DNA from: Symbiodinium natans
Taxonomy: Eukaryota; Sar; Dinophyceae; Suessiales; Symbiodiniaceae
Assembly: GCA_905221605.1 (NCBI GenBank)
Contig: CAJNDS010000219.1
Span: 1 to 64,000, forward strand
Direction: 5' to 3'
DNA: 64,000 bases
The notes beneath the pieces were generated by a model. That model did no database searches and was not told the DNA's origin. It worked only from the letters and a program-made list of their open reading frames with translations. Each line of letters begins with the position of its first letter. Position 1 is the stretch's first letter. The translations under genes and the position numbers were made by a program. Of the stretch, positions 33,218-42,390 are shown in pieces.

Positions 33218-36200
33218 GGCTTTATCTCTCGCTCGCTTTGCTGTCGCGCAGGAAGTCCAGAATGGTTGGGAGACGACCGAGAAACGGTTGGGAGGGCCGA
33301 AGGCAGCGGGCGAGGAGGTGTTCGGCAAGTTGAAGAACTCGTGCAAACAATAATACTCTTTTCTTTCAGGCTTATTATTGCGCATTTCATGAAGTCATGT
33401 TGTGTGAAGCATTCTATTTTTTCCATCTCTCTCTCTCTCTCAATTTTGCAGAGACGCGGCCATGATTTTTGTTTCAGCTTGTTCTTCTTCTCCAGGAACG
33501 AGCTTCCAAAGACCCAGGGCATGCTGACGCGGTCCAGCACCGTCTGGCACCTCTTGTCCGAGCTGCTGCAGTGCCTGGCCGAGCCCAAGCTGGTCCAGAA
33601 GCGCCTGGAGTACATCGCCCTGCGCCACATGAACGCAGACATCACCACGGCCGACGTGGAGATCTTCAAGAGCGTGCTCTTCGATGTCTGCGCATCGAAG
33701 CTGGGGGGCCTGATGACTCCTGAGTTCCAGTTTGGCCTCGGTCAGATCGTGGTGGCCGTGGGTACCTCGCTGGCCAAGACCCACGAGCACTACGCCAAGC
33801 GCTTGAAGCTGCTGACATCCTGCTGGAAGGAGGTGAATGTGAATGAGGACGAGGAGGACAAGCAAGAGCACCACGGAAGCTCGGAGGAGGACAAGGACAA
33901 GGAAGAGGAGGAGGGAAAGGAGAAGGAGGACGAGAAGCACAAAGACAAGGACAAGGGCCAGGCAAACGCAAAGGCCGACGCTTCGAAAGATGCTTCGAAG
34001 GATCCGGAGAAGGGAGACCAAGAGCAAGAGGGCGACGAGCGGCACGGGGCATGGCAGGACAACTCCAACCTCAACATCCCGAAGACCTTCTCCGCCATGG
34101 CCCGGTTCAACGCCGCCGTCATGGGCACCGGAGACCGCAGCTCTGTCATAGTTGCGGGTAAATAATGCTGGCTCAATTCTTAAGGGTACTTATAAGCCCA
34201 AGAAGGAGTCAAGATCTAGATTCTTAATACCATCCCAACCATGAACATAGGCATGTGGTTTGCCGACATGCTCTATGCCATGGAGTCCCTGGTGCCCTAC
34301 ATCGGCAACATCGACCGGGTTCAGGAGGACTGTGACGTACTGACCTTGACCTTGGCGAAGTACGAGCAGGTGAACCTCAAGGAGTTCCGCTCCGTGATGT
34401 TTGCTAGCCTCAGGTCCCTCCTCCCCACGAAATGGAGCAATGATCATGAGAATGCTTGGGCCTGGTTCTGGGGCGTTGTGGAAAAGAAGGTCGAAGAGAA
34501 CAAGAAGCTCCCTGTCTACAACCATCAGTGCCTGAGAACCTTCATGTCTCGTCTGGATGAAGACACCCTGGAAGACTTCAAACTGAAGGTCTTCGACTCC
34601 TTCTTCGCAAACTGTGAGGAGTCGCAGCTCTACCTGCGGGCGGCGAACAAGCGCCTGATGTACATCATGGGAAGGATCCTGACCATCATGTCCGACATCT
34701 ACACGAAGACCCATCATGCCGTCATCGCCCTCTCGGCTCTGGGCCTTCTTCATGCTGGTCACGGGGTTCCCGAGGATCTGGTGCGTCCCTTTGTCCAGGC
34801 CTTCATGGGCGGCATCAAGGAGAATTGCCCGGATGAGGCCTTGCACGACGGGCTCTGGTGGACTTTGGACTTGATCGGCAGGATCTTCATCCGCACCCTC
34901 TCCGAAGGCTCCACGCCCGTGATCATCGCCATCAACCGAAACACCTCCAAGGCGATGAAGACGGCCGTCGCGGACTATCCGCGTGGGGAGCGCGAGGTGA
35001 TCCTTCTCAAGGTCCAGGTGGGTACCGAGTCCATGTCTCCTCTGATCTGGGCTGTGGAGAAGGGTGCCCTGGAGTCTGCGAAGGAGATCCTCACAGACTT
35101 GCTCACGATGCGTGCGGACCGTGCGCGGTACTACTATGGCATGGAGCTGCTCTTCACCCGGCACCCTGACATCATCAGCCTGCTCTGCACCAAGGCGCCC
35201 TCGCTCCTCCCGACCGTCTTCGACGGACTCATCTGGCGCTCCAAGAACGTGAAGAACGGCCTGCGCCGCGCCAACTACTACATCGCATCCCTGCTCCGAG
35301 GCGAGGATGGCCTCTTGACGGATAGCTTGCTGGATTTGATCAAGCAAGGCGACCCTGAGATCATCTGCCATCCCACGGTGGTCTTCCAGGCGGATCTGCT
35401 GTGGACTCGGCTTTGTTGCACGCCCTGGGCCATGACGAAGCTGTGGTTCTGCGTGACCCTCGTGGCATACGTCTTTGCAGAGCAGCAGGCCGTGGCTGCC
35501 AGTGATCCTCTGAGCAACGAGCGCTACACGACCATCTTATGCAGGGCATTCATGTACATCGGCAGTTTGGGTCAGCTCTTCGCCAAGCATGGCTTCCAGA
35601 CCTTCCGAGCCGTTCGCCAGAAGCAAATGACACGCTTCTGCTGCTTGCCCGTGCCGAAGTACATCCTGCAGACGCGCCAGGAGCTGATCGAAGTTCTTCT
35701 TCTCTTCCTTCTGATGTGCATGCTGCTTGCTTGACCATGCTTTGGCTGTCCTCAAGCTTGAGTCTCTGGGGTTCTGTCACTGCCTGTAGGCGCCTCAGAA
35801 GGTCGAAGGGATAGCACCTCAGTACGCTAGAGTACGACACATGGCGCACAGCATAGTGTACGACATACTGTAGAGCCCAGAGTACGACAGAGGACTAGTG
35901 ACAATGATGCAGACAGTGAACCTCTGAGGTTGTGCTGCGAACCGGTGCTCCACTGCCTCGCGGTCAGCAGTGAGCTTCTCACCAATTGTTGTGAGTATGG
36001 GGAATGGCAGTGTGGTCTCATTCATGCCTACAACCGCCTTGCTGCCTTCCCCATGTTCCTCTACTTTGTGCTGGTCTCCGAATTGGTGCATCTGAATGTG
36101 CATCTCTCCGTCTTCAGCGTGATTTGCTCCACTTTGATGTGGGAGTTCATCCTTTACGTCGCAGTCCTGGCATTCCTCACGGCAGCATTCGCTTCCGCCA

Positions 36201-37739
36201 TTGCTTGCTTGCCTCCAGCTATGGCAGCGGCAGACGAGTCGATTCAGCAGCGGGACTTCTTCAGCTGGCCCCTGGCTTTTGAGTCCCTGCTGTCTGCGGC
36301 ATTCAATGTCTATGGCAGCAACAACTATGAAGAGATTGCAGTGGCGTCCGAGCCGCTGCTGAAGTGGTTTGTCATTGCCTTCGCCGCATGCTGGCATGTG
36401 TACCTCATGAATCTGATGGTGGCCAGTCCACGAATCATCCGTTTTTCTTCGTCTGTTTGTTGTGTTCGGTTGAGCCTGTCTTCTGTTTGGGGTCCAGAAC
36501 TTCTCTAGGTGGCGCAGCTGTGCCAGCGCTACAACGAGATCTATCACGACGCACGGGGCAACGCCCGATTGACCCGTGGGATCAACATCTACGAAACCTC
36601 CATGCCACTCATCTCCAAGAAGCGCTGGACGGCCTTTGTGGAGTCCTTACACTTAGAGGAGGCCTGCGAGCTCGACGAGGGCGACAACGGCCCGCGCGGG
36701 GCGGTGCCCACGACCGAGGACCCCTACGAGTACCTCCAGTATCCCAAGGTGACGCTGGATCGGGTCCAGCGCTACGGCGGCCTTGCGAACCCCGTGCTGC
36801 CCTGGCCGTCCCTTGACGAGGCGCCCTGCTGAGGTTGTTAAGTTGTTATATGTTGTTATAAGCTTCAAGCCAGCTTTGTATCAGAGTTGTTTTCTTCCGC
36901 TCTCCGCTCTGCTATGCTCTGCTCTGCTGTGCTCTGCTGTGCTCTGCTGTGCGGTCTGAAGACACCGATCGCCTGAGGCGGTGGACGACAGCGCCGTCGG
37001 CAAGCTGACGCGAACCATGAAGGCCAAGTTCGAGGACTGGGTGCTGTCCCGCTCTCTGCAAGCCTTGCGGCTCTCTCTTCAAATCCCCCACAAAAACGCG
37101 ACTCACCCCCCTCGTTCCCTCGTTAGGAGATGGACAGGCTCATGGTGGACATGGCCATCAAGTTGCAAGTTCGCCCCCCAGGGACCTCAGGCGGCACCAA
37201 CCAGTTCTCCGCGATGCACTCCGAGAAGCGTGACCAGACGAGAGCTTCTAGCAATGTTTGTTAGGCCCTGTTAGAGGCACCTTTGGTTTTCCAAATCTGT
37301 TGTAGGTCTGTTTTGCCCATATTTTTTTGGGCTTGCAAGGGTTGCATATGACCTCAGATTCGATGCCCCCCCCCCCCCCCCCCCCTCGACTCTGAAGGCG
37401 ATGAAAGCAAGATTGCGGATTCCGTTGACGACCACGACGCGGCCACCGTGAAGGACACCGAAGTGTCGGAGGAGTTGGCCATGAACGAGAAGACTGCGCA
37501 GCTCGCAGTTTTTTTGTTTCATGAAACCATAGCCTTTGCTGAGATGCTGACCCTGAGCCCCCCTTTTGGGCCCCTTGTTCGGGTCATCTCCCATTCGACT
37601 CATTAGACCCCTAGAGCCTCAGAGACCCCCGAGGCATGAGCTTCCAAACGAGGGCACGGAGGAAGCCGAGACGCTGACAGCGACCCCCTACGGCATCAAC
37701 CCCAGCGAGAATCGAAGCCCTTCGATCGTGCAGAATTAA
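32942..37739 (+). CDS. Polyglobin-ion channel fusion gene (multi-exon)
   Basis: Hand-built exon model: 32,942-33,049 (tentative), 33,252-33,328, 33,495-34,157, 34,251-35,715, 35,929-36,418, 36,509-36,820, 36,978-37,061, 37,127-37,255, about 37,398-37,507 and 37,641-37,739 (TAA at 37,737). Reading frame is preserved across the internal joins (phases 2, 1, 2, 0, 0, 0). The one exception is the join at 37,255/37,398, which is unresolved. The product of about 1,200 residues has globin-like helical domains, an acidic linker, further globin-like segments, a six-helix membrane part and a polar C-terminal tail. By family logic the globin parts would bind haem and sense O2/NO or redox state and gate a cation channel at a membrane; that is inference. 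I recognise the architecture from dinoflagellate predicted proteins but know no named gene. A spliced-leader acceptor and 5' end were not located. Confidence 0.7.
33126..33218 (+). repeat. (CTCTCG)n/(CT)n microsatellite upstream of an acceptor
   Basis: About eleven CTCTCG units followed by pure CT. It ends about 33 nt before the exon at 33,252 and is all-pyrimidine (apart from G) on the coding strand, so it probably doubles as the polypyrimidine tract. Opposite-strand Arg/Glu or Ser/Glu frames over it are artefacts. Confidence 0.9.
33252..34157 (+). CDS. Exons encoding the first globin-like domain and acidic linker
   Basis: Exon 33,252-33,328 (77 nt, after CGCAG) encodes E-V-Q-N-G-W-E-T-T-E and G-E-E-V-F-G-K, a globin A/B-helix pattern. 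It joins in phase 2 to exon 33,495-34,157. There A-L-R-H-M-N-A-D-I-T-T places His (codon 33,626-33,628) at the proximal F8 position, followed by V-E-I-F-K-S-V-L and F-G-L-G-Q-I-V-V-A-V, resembling G and H helices. From 33,832 to about 34,060 the exon codes a charged Lys/Glu/Asp-rich linker. The donor at 34,158 is GTAAAT. No distal haem residue was assigned. Confidence 0.65.
34251..35715 (+). CDS. Long exon: further globin-like segments, helical repeats, first membrane helices
   Basis: This 1,465-nt exon (acceptor AACATAG, donor GTGCAT) holds at least two more globin-like blocks. In the first, the F8 position reads L-A-K-Y-E-Q, so the His is replaced by Tyr. In a later one L-G-L-L-H-A-G-H-G-V keeps a His (codon about 34,751). 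Then come V-G-T-E-S-M-S-P-L-I-W-A-V-E-K-G-A with D-L-L-T-M-R-A-D-R-A, an ankyrin-like helical pair with a conserved R-Y-Y-Y-G, and helices up to N-Y-Y-I. The last part is hydrophobic (K-L-W-F-C-V-T-L-V-A-Y-V-F; then V-L-L-L-F-L-L), taken as membrane helices 1-3. An apparent in-frame TGA at 35,732 lies in the intron. Confidence 0.7.
35929..36820 (+). CDS. Exons encoding the channel pore region
   Basis: Exon 35,929-36,418 encodes F-P-M-F-L-Y-F-V-L-V, I-L-Y-V-A-V-L-A-F-L-T-A-A-F, a polar re-entrant-like stretch N-V-Y-G-S-N-N-Y-E-E, and a last helix with W-F-V-I-A-F-A-A and L-M-N-L-M. A 90-bp GT-AG intron follows. Exon 36,509-36,820 continues V-A-Q-L-C-Q-R-Y-N-E-I, the post-S6 helix, then a soluble tail with D-P-Y-E-Y-L and L-P-W-P-S-L-D-E. 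The frame would end at TGA 36,830, but a GC donor at 36,821 gives a better join to the next exon. The pattern fits ion_trans-type six-helix channels; ion selectivity cannot be read. Confidence 0.65.
36978..37739 (+). CDS. Exons encoding the C-terminal tail of the globin-channel
   Basis: Exon 36,978-37,061 (A-V-D-D-S-A-V-G-K-L and M-K-A-K-F-E-D-W-V-L) starts after a CTGAG acceptor and ends at a GC donor. Exon 37,127-37,255 reads E-M-D-R-L-M-V-D-M-A-I-K-L-Q, a short coiled coil, then a Ser/Gly/Gln-rich stretch. An acidic exon at about 37,398-37,507 (D-E-S-K-I-A-D-S-V-D-D) and a terminal exon 37,641-37,739 (ending S-P-S-I-V-Q-N, TAA) follow. A run of 20 C at 37,366-37,385 precedes the acidic exon and may hide a sequencing indel, so the acceptor and phase there are uncertain. 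Confidence 0.5.
37366..37385 (+). repeat. Poly(C) run of 20
   Basis: A C20 homopolymer in the tail of the globin-channel gene. Similar runs occur at 48,275-48,292, 56,182-56,199, 56,442-56,454 and 61,714-61,762, and a G17 run near 49,130. Length is likely to vary between reads. Confidence 0.9.
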
Positions 37740-39595
37740 ACCCTTGAGACCTTTTAATATCCTGAGCCGGTTTCCCTGCACTGCCACTTCCTGGCCAAGA
37801 TCCGCAAGACTACCTGAGATTCTGCCTGAGATTGGGCTTGTAAGGCATCCTGGGCTCTGACCAATCGAGGTTAGGAAATGCAGTGCAGAAAAACGGCAAC
37901 CACCAGTTTGGCGTTCAGAAGTCTTTCAAGCAGCACTCGAAGGCAGCGACCCCTCTGCAACCGCTCTGCCCCCCCCCCACGTTTCGGGGCACTCGGTTGC
38001 ATCCGCTTGTGCTAGAAAGTATCAAGCGATTCGTGCGTGGGCTGCCTTACATTTCAACGCCACATGTTTGAAGGCGAACTGGCGAAGACCGCCTGCTTCC
38101 AAAATATTTATGAAGGTTCTCAGACTACAGAGTCTGCGACAGGGAAGTAACCGGGTTGCAGCAGCCCGCGGACGGCTCGAGCCTCCGGACATCGCTGCTG
38201 CGAAGAAAAGCCACTTTTGAGGCCTCCTTGTGGTCCTTGTGCCTGTGCTCTGCATTCAGACTCTTGTTGTGCAGACGCCGGTTTCGTGCTTGGGAAGCAG
38301 CTGTTCACCCCGACGTGTTCAGTCTGGCTCAAGCAGTGCGACGGGCGCAGGATGCAAGCCTCCTGTGGGTTTGTGCCGAAGGTTGTTAGCTCGATTCCAG
38401 CTCCAAGTGAGTGCCACTCAGAAGACTTTGCAGTTGATTGGCGTATCCGAAAAAATGCAGTACGCGAAGCTTCGTGAAACACTCAAGCGCAAGCTCTGTT
38501 GTGCCCAACAGACCCATACATGAAGAACCCATGCCCCTCAATCTTCAGCATGTCATGAAACGAATTGTAAGCTGTGGTTTTCGTCACCAGCTGAGATGGC
38601 AGAAGCATGATCCATCTCAGGGCCTCAGCTTCCTTTCGACATGCACTGGCAGCATGATGCGGGGCCTGCAGTGTCCACCGATGAAGAAATCGAAGCTCGA
38701 GACCATTTACTGCTTACAAGGGGAGCATAGGAAAGACGCTTGATCATATCCTTGATGAAGTCCTTTCAAAACAGGCAGCCGGACCAGAGGCTTGAATGGG
38801 AAGGTTGTCACCAGGAGCTGTGCGTGAGGAAGCACGCGAGTCCAAGATGGCATTCAAGATGCAATCCAGAGGCAGACGTTCAGGATGAAGGCTAATCCAA
38901 GAAAATTCAACAGACTTGGACATGAAATGCTGCTTGGTAGCACGTCGAAGGTTCCGGTCCATCCAAGAGCCGAGCATGACGGACTTTCAAAGGCCCCTCT
39001 TGGAAGCGAGCTCGCGAAATCTGAGACACTCCTGTATCACCCCACCATAAGGGCCATGCAAGTATCCCAAACTGTGTCGGCATGAATACGCGGACAGCCT
39101 AAACCTACTCGTCGGGGACCTTTGCTCCAGAGTCAGCATATTGTTTGTGGCGAGCGAAACGTTGCTCCCCCCAAAAAATGGCGGCCGGTCTAAGTCCTTT
39201 CACCAGCAGGTCTCAAGATGAGAAGCTGTGCGTACATGCATTACATTGTGTATGCCGATGCGGGTAAGAGCTATGCAAAGAAAGGCTCCTTCTCATTTTT
39301 GTCCAGTGGTGTTTTTTGGCTCAGAGGCTTTGGCTGCAGTGACATGCGCGAAGATCGTGAAGCTTCATGACTCATGCTGAAAGATGCGCTGCCGAAACAA
39401 GCCACAAGGTAGTGTAGCTTCAGAACTGCACAGGCCTTCGAATGCAACGTGTACACATGAAGAGGTCCCCTTAGTAACCTTAGAGTAGCAAGAATGGGAA
39501 GCACGTGAACTGGATCTCGCGGTGCCTTGCATGGCCTCCGTCACCATTGCAGACCGTGGGCCTCCCTTACGCTACGAGGGATGGAGGCTGGGCAG
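37740..39595. other. No gene recognised between the globin-channel and the LINE
   Basis: Frames are short (up to about 120 codons on the minus strand at 38,120-38,482), with no motifs, and splice-like signals do not string together. A C8 run lies at 37,971. It is treated as intergenic DNA. Confidence 0.4.
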
Positions 39596-39596
39596 G

Positions 39597-39598
<2 letters not shown>

Positions 39599-39630
<32 letters not shown>
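39599..39630 (+). repeat. (GA)n tract immediately before the spliced-leader relicts
   Basis: Sixteen GA units run straight into GCCATTTTGGCTCAAG. As LINE 3' tails in this region end in AAG/GA repeats (41,089 and 42,348), it may be the tail of an earlier insertion or the target into which the SL-headed copy inserted. Confidence 0.9.
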
Positions 39631-39631
<1 letters not shown>

Positions 39632-39633
<2 letters not shown>

Positions 39634-39676
39634 ATTTTGGCTCAAGCCATTTTGGCTCAAGCCGCGAGTGCTCAAG
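39632..39676 (+). other. Tandem dinoflagellate spliced-leader relicts (two exact, one degenerate)
   Basis: Positions 39,632-39,646 and 39,647-39,661 are both exactly CCATTTTGGCTCAAG, the last 15 nt of the 22-nt dinoflagellate spliced leader (TCCGTAG precedes them in the intact leader). A third block, 39,662-39,676, CCGCGAGTGCTCAAG, keeps CC and GCTCAAG (9 of 15 identical) and sits exactly in register, so it looks like an older relict. Such stacked relicts arise when a trans-spliced mRNA is retroposed, transcribed again and trans-spliced at the AG inside the previous leader. The leader's TCCGTAG is not preserved ahead of the first copy. Confidence 0.9.
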
Positions 39677-39933
39677 AGGCAGCCCGTGTCCGAGCCTCAA
39701 ACAAACGGTGTAGCTCATACAAAGAAAGGGGGGGCGTAGGGGCCAATCCGACCTCTACTACCACTCCTGGTCTACGCGACTTCCTCACGAAGGTTGTGTC
39801 CCAGCCCTACGGTGGCCACGGTCCACGAGGGCGACCGCTGCTGTCCGGCCCGTCGGGGAGGTTGAGACCTGCTACCTGAACGAGAAGGGGGCGCACCAGT
39901 TCTACATCGTCGAGCGACGCGCCGACATCACCT

Positions 39934-40912
39934 ATGGCGACGTCAGGGACCATGCCGGCATCCGCAGTGGGGAGCCCCGCCACGGGGCACAAGAGAAAGG
40001 GGCTGACAGTCGACCTCGAGGGCGCGTTGACGGGGACCCGGGGGGCACTGCCGCTGCAACTCGGGGATGTCCAACAGGCCCTGAGGACAGAGGTGCAAAG
40101 CTTCCTGGGGGAGATCAAGACCGCCATGAACCAGATGGAGGGCCGCATCGCAGACAAGCTCAACGACAAGCTGGAGGGAGTGCACGAGCAGCTGGGGGAG
40201 CTTAAGGAATCCTATGCGGAAGTGAGAGACGGCCTCCGGGGGACCAACCTGCAGCTGAGTAGCCTTGAAGACCGCATTGCCACACTGGAGAAGCAGGGAG
40301 GCAGCTCCACCACCGGAGGTCCCAGCAGCGGCCGGACGGCGCCGCGCCATTGTGATTGGTGGCTTCCACCGCGACACCCCCAAGGACGAGCTCATCGAGG
40401 GGATCAACAAGCTCGTGCGCCAGCTGGAGCTGGACCTCAACACAGCCAACATGTTCGCGACGGGGATCAGAAGAGGTTCGGCGATAGTGCCTTTGGAGCC
40501 CAAGCCGGACGAGGGGGACAGGGAGATGACTGCCCGCTACGCCGGGGTCCTTCGCAAGATCCGAGACGCCAATGTGAACCTGGGACAGCGCGATGATGGG
40601 GGTGTACGTCGACTTTGGGGAGCCTTCTCGCAGACCCTGCAGCAACGCCAGCGGAGCGCCTTTGCGGGAAAGGTGAAGCGCTTGGTCCTTTCCCAATCAC
40701 CAGGGACAGGGGTTGAGTGCGAGTGGTCGTCGGGAACCGTTTGGGCATCAGGCCGGCGGATCGCTTCCGCAACCACGACCCCTCCCTTCATGGGGACCGT
40801 CCACAACACGAAGGCTGGCTGGATCGACCTCCAAGCACTGGCAAGGATCCTGGGGAAGGATGAGAAAGACCTGGGCGCGGCCTGGGAGCCCCTGGAGGGG
40901 CAACTTCGCTGA
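39934..40912 (+). pseudogene. LINE ORF1p: coiled coil plus RRM-like domain, frameshifted
   Basis: ATG at 39,934 opens M-A-T-S-G-T-M-P-A-S and a basic G-H-K-R-K-G stretch. Residues about 35-130 form a long heptad-rich coiled coil (V-Q-Q-A-L-R-T-E-V; L-G-E-L-K-E-S-Y; L-E-D-R-I-A-T-L-E-K-Q). Near 40,340 a one-base shift moves the good frame: A-I-V-I-G-G-F-H-R-D-T begins an RRM-like fold, and the frame runs to TGA 40,910. Coiled coil then RRM then a C-terminal basic domain is the layout of L1-type ORF1 proteins, which trimerise and bind element RNA. The frameshift breaks it. Confidence 0.65.
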
Positions 40913-40929
40913 AAGATCAACAGTTTCAC

Positions 40930-41046
40930 CTCCGGACCTGGAATGTGGGGGGCCTCTCGCTAGACGCTCAAGGCGACTACCTGGAGGAGTTCCTCGCAGC
41001 CATGGACGAGAGCCTACTGGAATTCGCAATGTTGCAAGAAGTACCA
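40930..41046 (+). pseudogene. Start of LINE endonuclease domain
   Basis: After the ORF1 stop, another frame reads R-T-W-N-V-G-G-L-S and, 30 residues later, M-L-Q-E-V. These are the first two motifs of LINE apurinic-type endonucleases (the Asn strand and the catalytic Glu). The reading then dissolves into C/G-rich DNA and the GAA tract, so only about one sixth of the domain is present. Confidence 0.7.
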
Positions 41047-41088
41047 CAGCTTGGGGGGCCCCGGCCCCCCCCACTTTCAAAGCGAACC

Positions 41089-41169
41089 AGAAGAAGAAGA
41101 AGAAGAAGAAGAAGAAGAAGAAGAAGAAGAAGAAGAAGAAGAAGAAGAAGAAGAAGAAGAAGAAGAAGA
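41089..41169 (+). repeat. (AAG)n microsatellite, about 27 units
   Basis: An uninterrupted AGA/AAG tract. On the plus strand it can be read as poly-Glu, poly-Lys or poly-Arg, and on the minus strand as poly-Phe or poly-Leu; none of this is evidence of coding. It lies where the LINE copy ends and resembles its purine-rich 3' tail. Confidence 0.95.
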
Positions 41170-42202
41170 TGGAGACCCTCAACTACACGACCAGGAAACC
41201 AGTGAAGAACGAGAGAGGAGCGAGGCAGAAAGCAGTGGGTCGAGCCGACCAACGGACCGATGGGAAGCCACACCCTCGCCAACGAGAACAGCGGGGACGA
41301 GAAGCTGGTCAATTTGGGGGCCACCGCCACAGAGCCGACAACCGCTACAGCCAGTGCCAGAACAAGAACGAGAAGATGGAGAAGAAGACGAGGAACAGGA
41401 AGCACAGGCCAGTACAGAACAACCGAGTGCAGCGAGAAGGGGACCCAACTACATCGACCACGAGCAGCACCACGACGTGCCCCCCGACAACACGAAAGAG
41501 GACACCGTCGAGGAGGAGCACGACCAGCACTACGACGAGCCCACCAACCCGACCGACGAGCCCGAGGAGGACCTGAAGAGCAGCCGAAGAGAAACGAGCG
41601 AATGGGGGAGCGCCCAGCAGAAGCCGGAGACCTCGACGAACCCCAACGACAGGGAGGAGGAGGAAGAAGCAAAATCAGCACGGGAAAGTACAGAGCAACC
41701 GAGTGCAACGAGAAGGGGACCAAACTACAGTGAGCACGAACAGCACCACGACGAGCTCGCCGACAACACGGAAGCCGACGTCGAGGAGGAGCACGACCAG
41801 CACCACGACGAGCTCGCCGACAACCAGACCGACGAGGACCAGAAGAACAACTGCCCAAGCGAAACGAGAGAACAGGGGAGCGCCCAGCACAAACCGGAGA
41901 CCTCGACGAACCTCGACGACAGGGAGGAGGACAACGCGGACCAGGAGGAGCCACAGCGACGAGGACAGAAGAGAAAGCGACAAGCTGACCAAGCACGAGG
42001 AAATCCACAGACAGCGCCGGGAAGAGAGGAGGCAAATATGGCGGGGACAAGGGGACCGTCAGCCGCGGCAGAAAGAGGAGAGAGCGCTACGCCAACCACA
42101 CAACTACGAGAAAGAGACCACGATGGCCAGCGAGAAGATGATCGACCAGGGGACCCAGACACTGAGGGACATGAAGTAGACCCGAAACCGTCAGAGAAAT
42201 GA
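41170..42202 (+). CDS. Acidic low-complexity frame with two ~90-residue repeats
   Basis: Downstream of the AAG tract one frame stays open for about 344 codons to TGA 42,200. It is rich in Glu, Gln, Asp, Ser, Thr and Arg. Two units, about 41,423-41,690 and 41,690-41,960, repeat the order S-A-x-R-R-G-P-N-Y, H-E-Q-H-H-D, E-E-E-H-D-Q-H and K-P-E-T-S-T-N. The duplication keeps the frame. A basic R-R-G-Q-K-R-K-R-Q stretch follows near 41,950. No known domain. The purine-rich composition also keeps a minus-strand frame open, so protein status is uncertain; a disordered, retroelement-linked protein or expanded satellite DNA are both possible. Confidence 0.35.
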
Positions 42203-42347
42203 GCTGATGGAGTATGTTTGGGGGCACGGTAAAGATGACCACCCCACACACCCCCTAAGCTTCAAACGAAAGCCTGGGGGCCTTGGACCAGAACCGCTGG
42301 GCCGTCGTGGCCGGGGGACCTCCTCTGGGGAGACCCTCTTGAGCGTG

Positions 42348-42390
42348 GAGAAGAAGAAGAAGAAGAGAGAGAGAGAGAGAGTGTGTGTGT
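42348..42390 (+). repeat. (AAG)n-(GA)n-(GT)n compound tract, possible LINE 3' tail
   Basis: AAGAAGAAG passes into GAGAGA and then GTGTGT. It closes the block that starts with the spliced-leader relicts and mirrors the tract at 41,089, supporting AAG-type tails for these retroposons. Confidence 0.7.

Larger units (their letters stand above)
39632..41090 (+). mobile_element. Spliced-leader-headed LINE fragment (ORF1 and start of endonuclease)
   Basis: The copy starts with SL relicts, has about 270 bp of leader sequence, then an ORF1-type protein (39,934-40,912) and the first ~35 residues of an endonuclease (40,930-41,046), and ends abruptly before a GAA tract. RT is missing. The short endonuclease stub followed by a C/G-run and an AAG tail suggests an internally deleted copy joined to its own 3' tail. 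Confidence 0.7.

Noticed and set aside
33440-34045. Minus-strand 201-codon frame opposite the globin exon
   Set aside because: The Leu/Val-rich composition mirrors the Glu/Lys-rich plus-strand linker, and the plus strand has splice-consistent globin motifs.
34190-35371. Minus-strand 393-codon frame
   Set aside because: It is a shadow of the long plus-strand exon 34,251-35,715, which matches a known architecture and splice phases.
36830-36832. TGA as the true end of the channel gene
   Set aside because: A GC donor at 36,821 joins in phase 0 to further conserved-looking coiled-coil exons, and the GAGGCG repeat at both ends matches other introns here. Still, an isoform ending at this TGA cannot be excluded.
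40977-42050. 357-codon minus-strand frame
   Set aside because: It runs through the reverse complement of the AAG tract (poly-Leu) and the purine-rich duplicated block. It is explained by composition, and the plus strand carries LINE modules.
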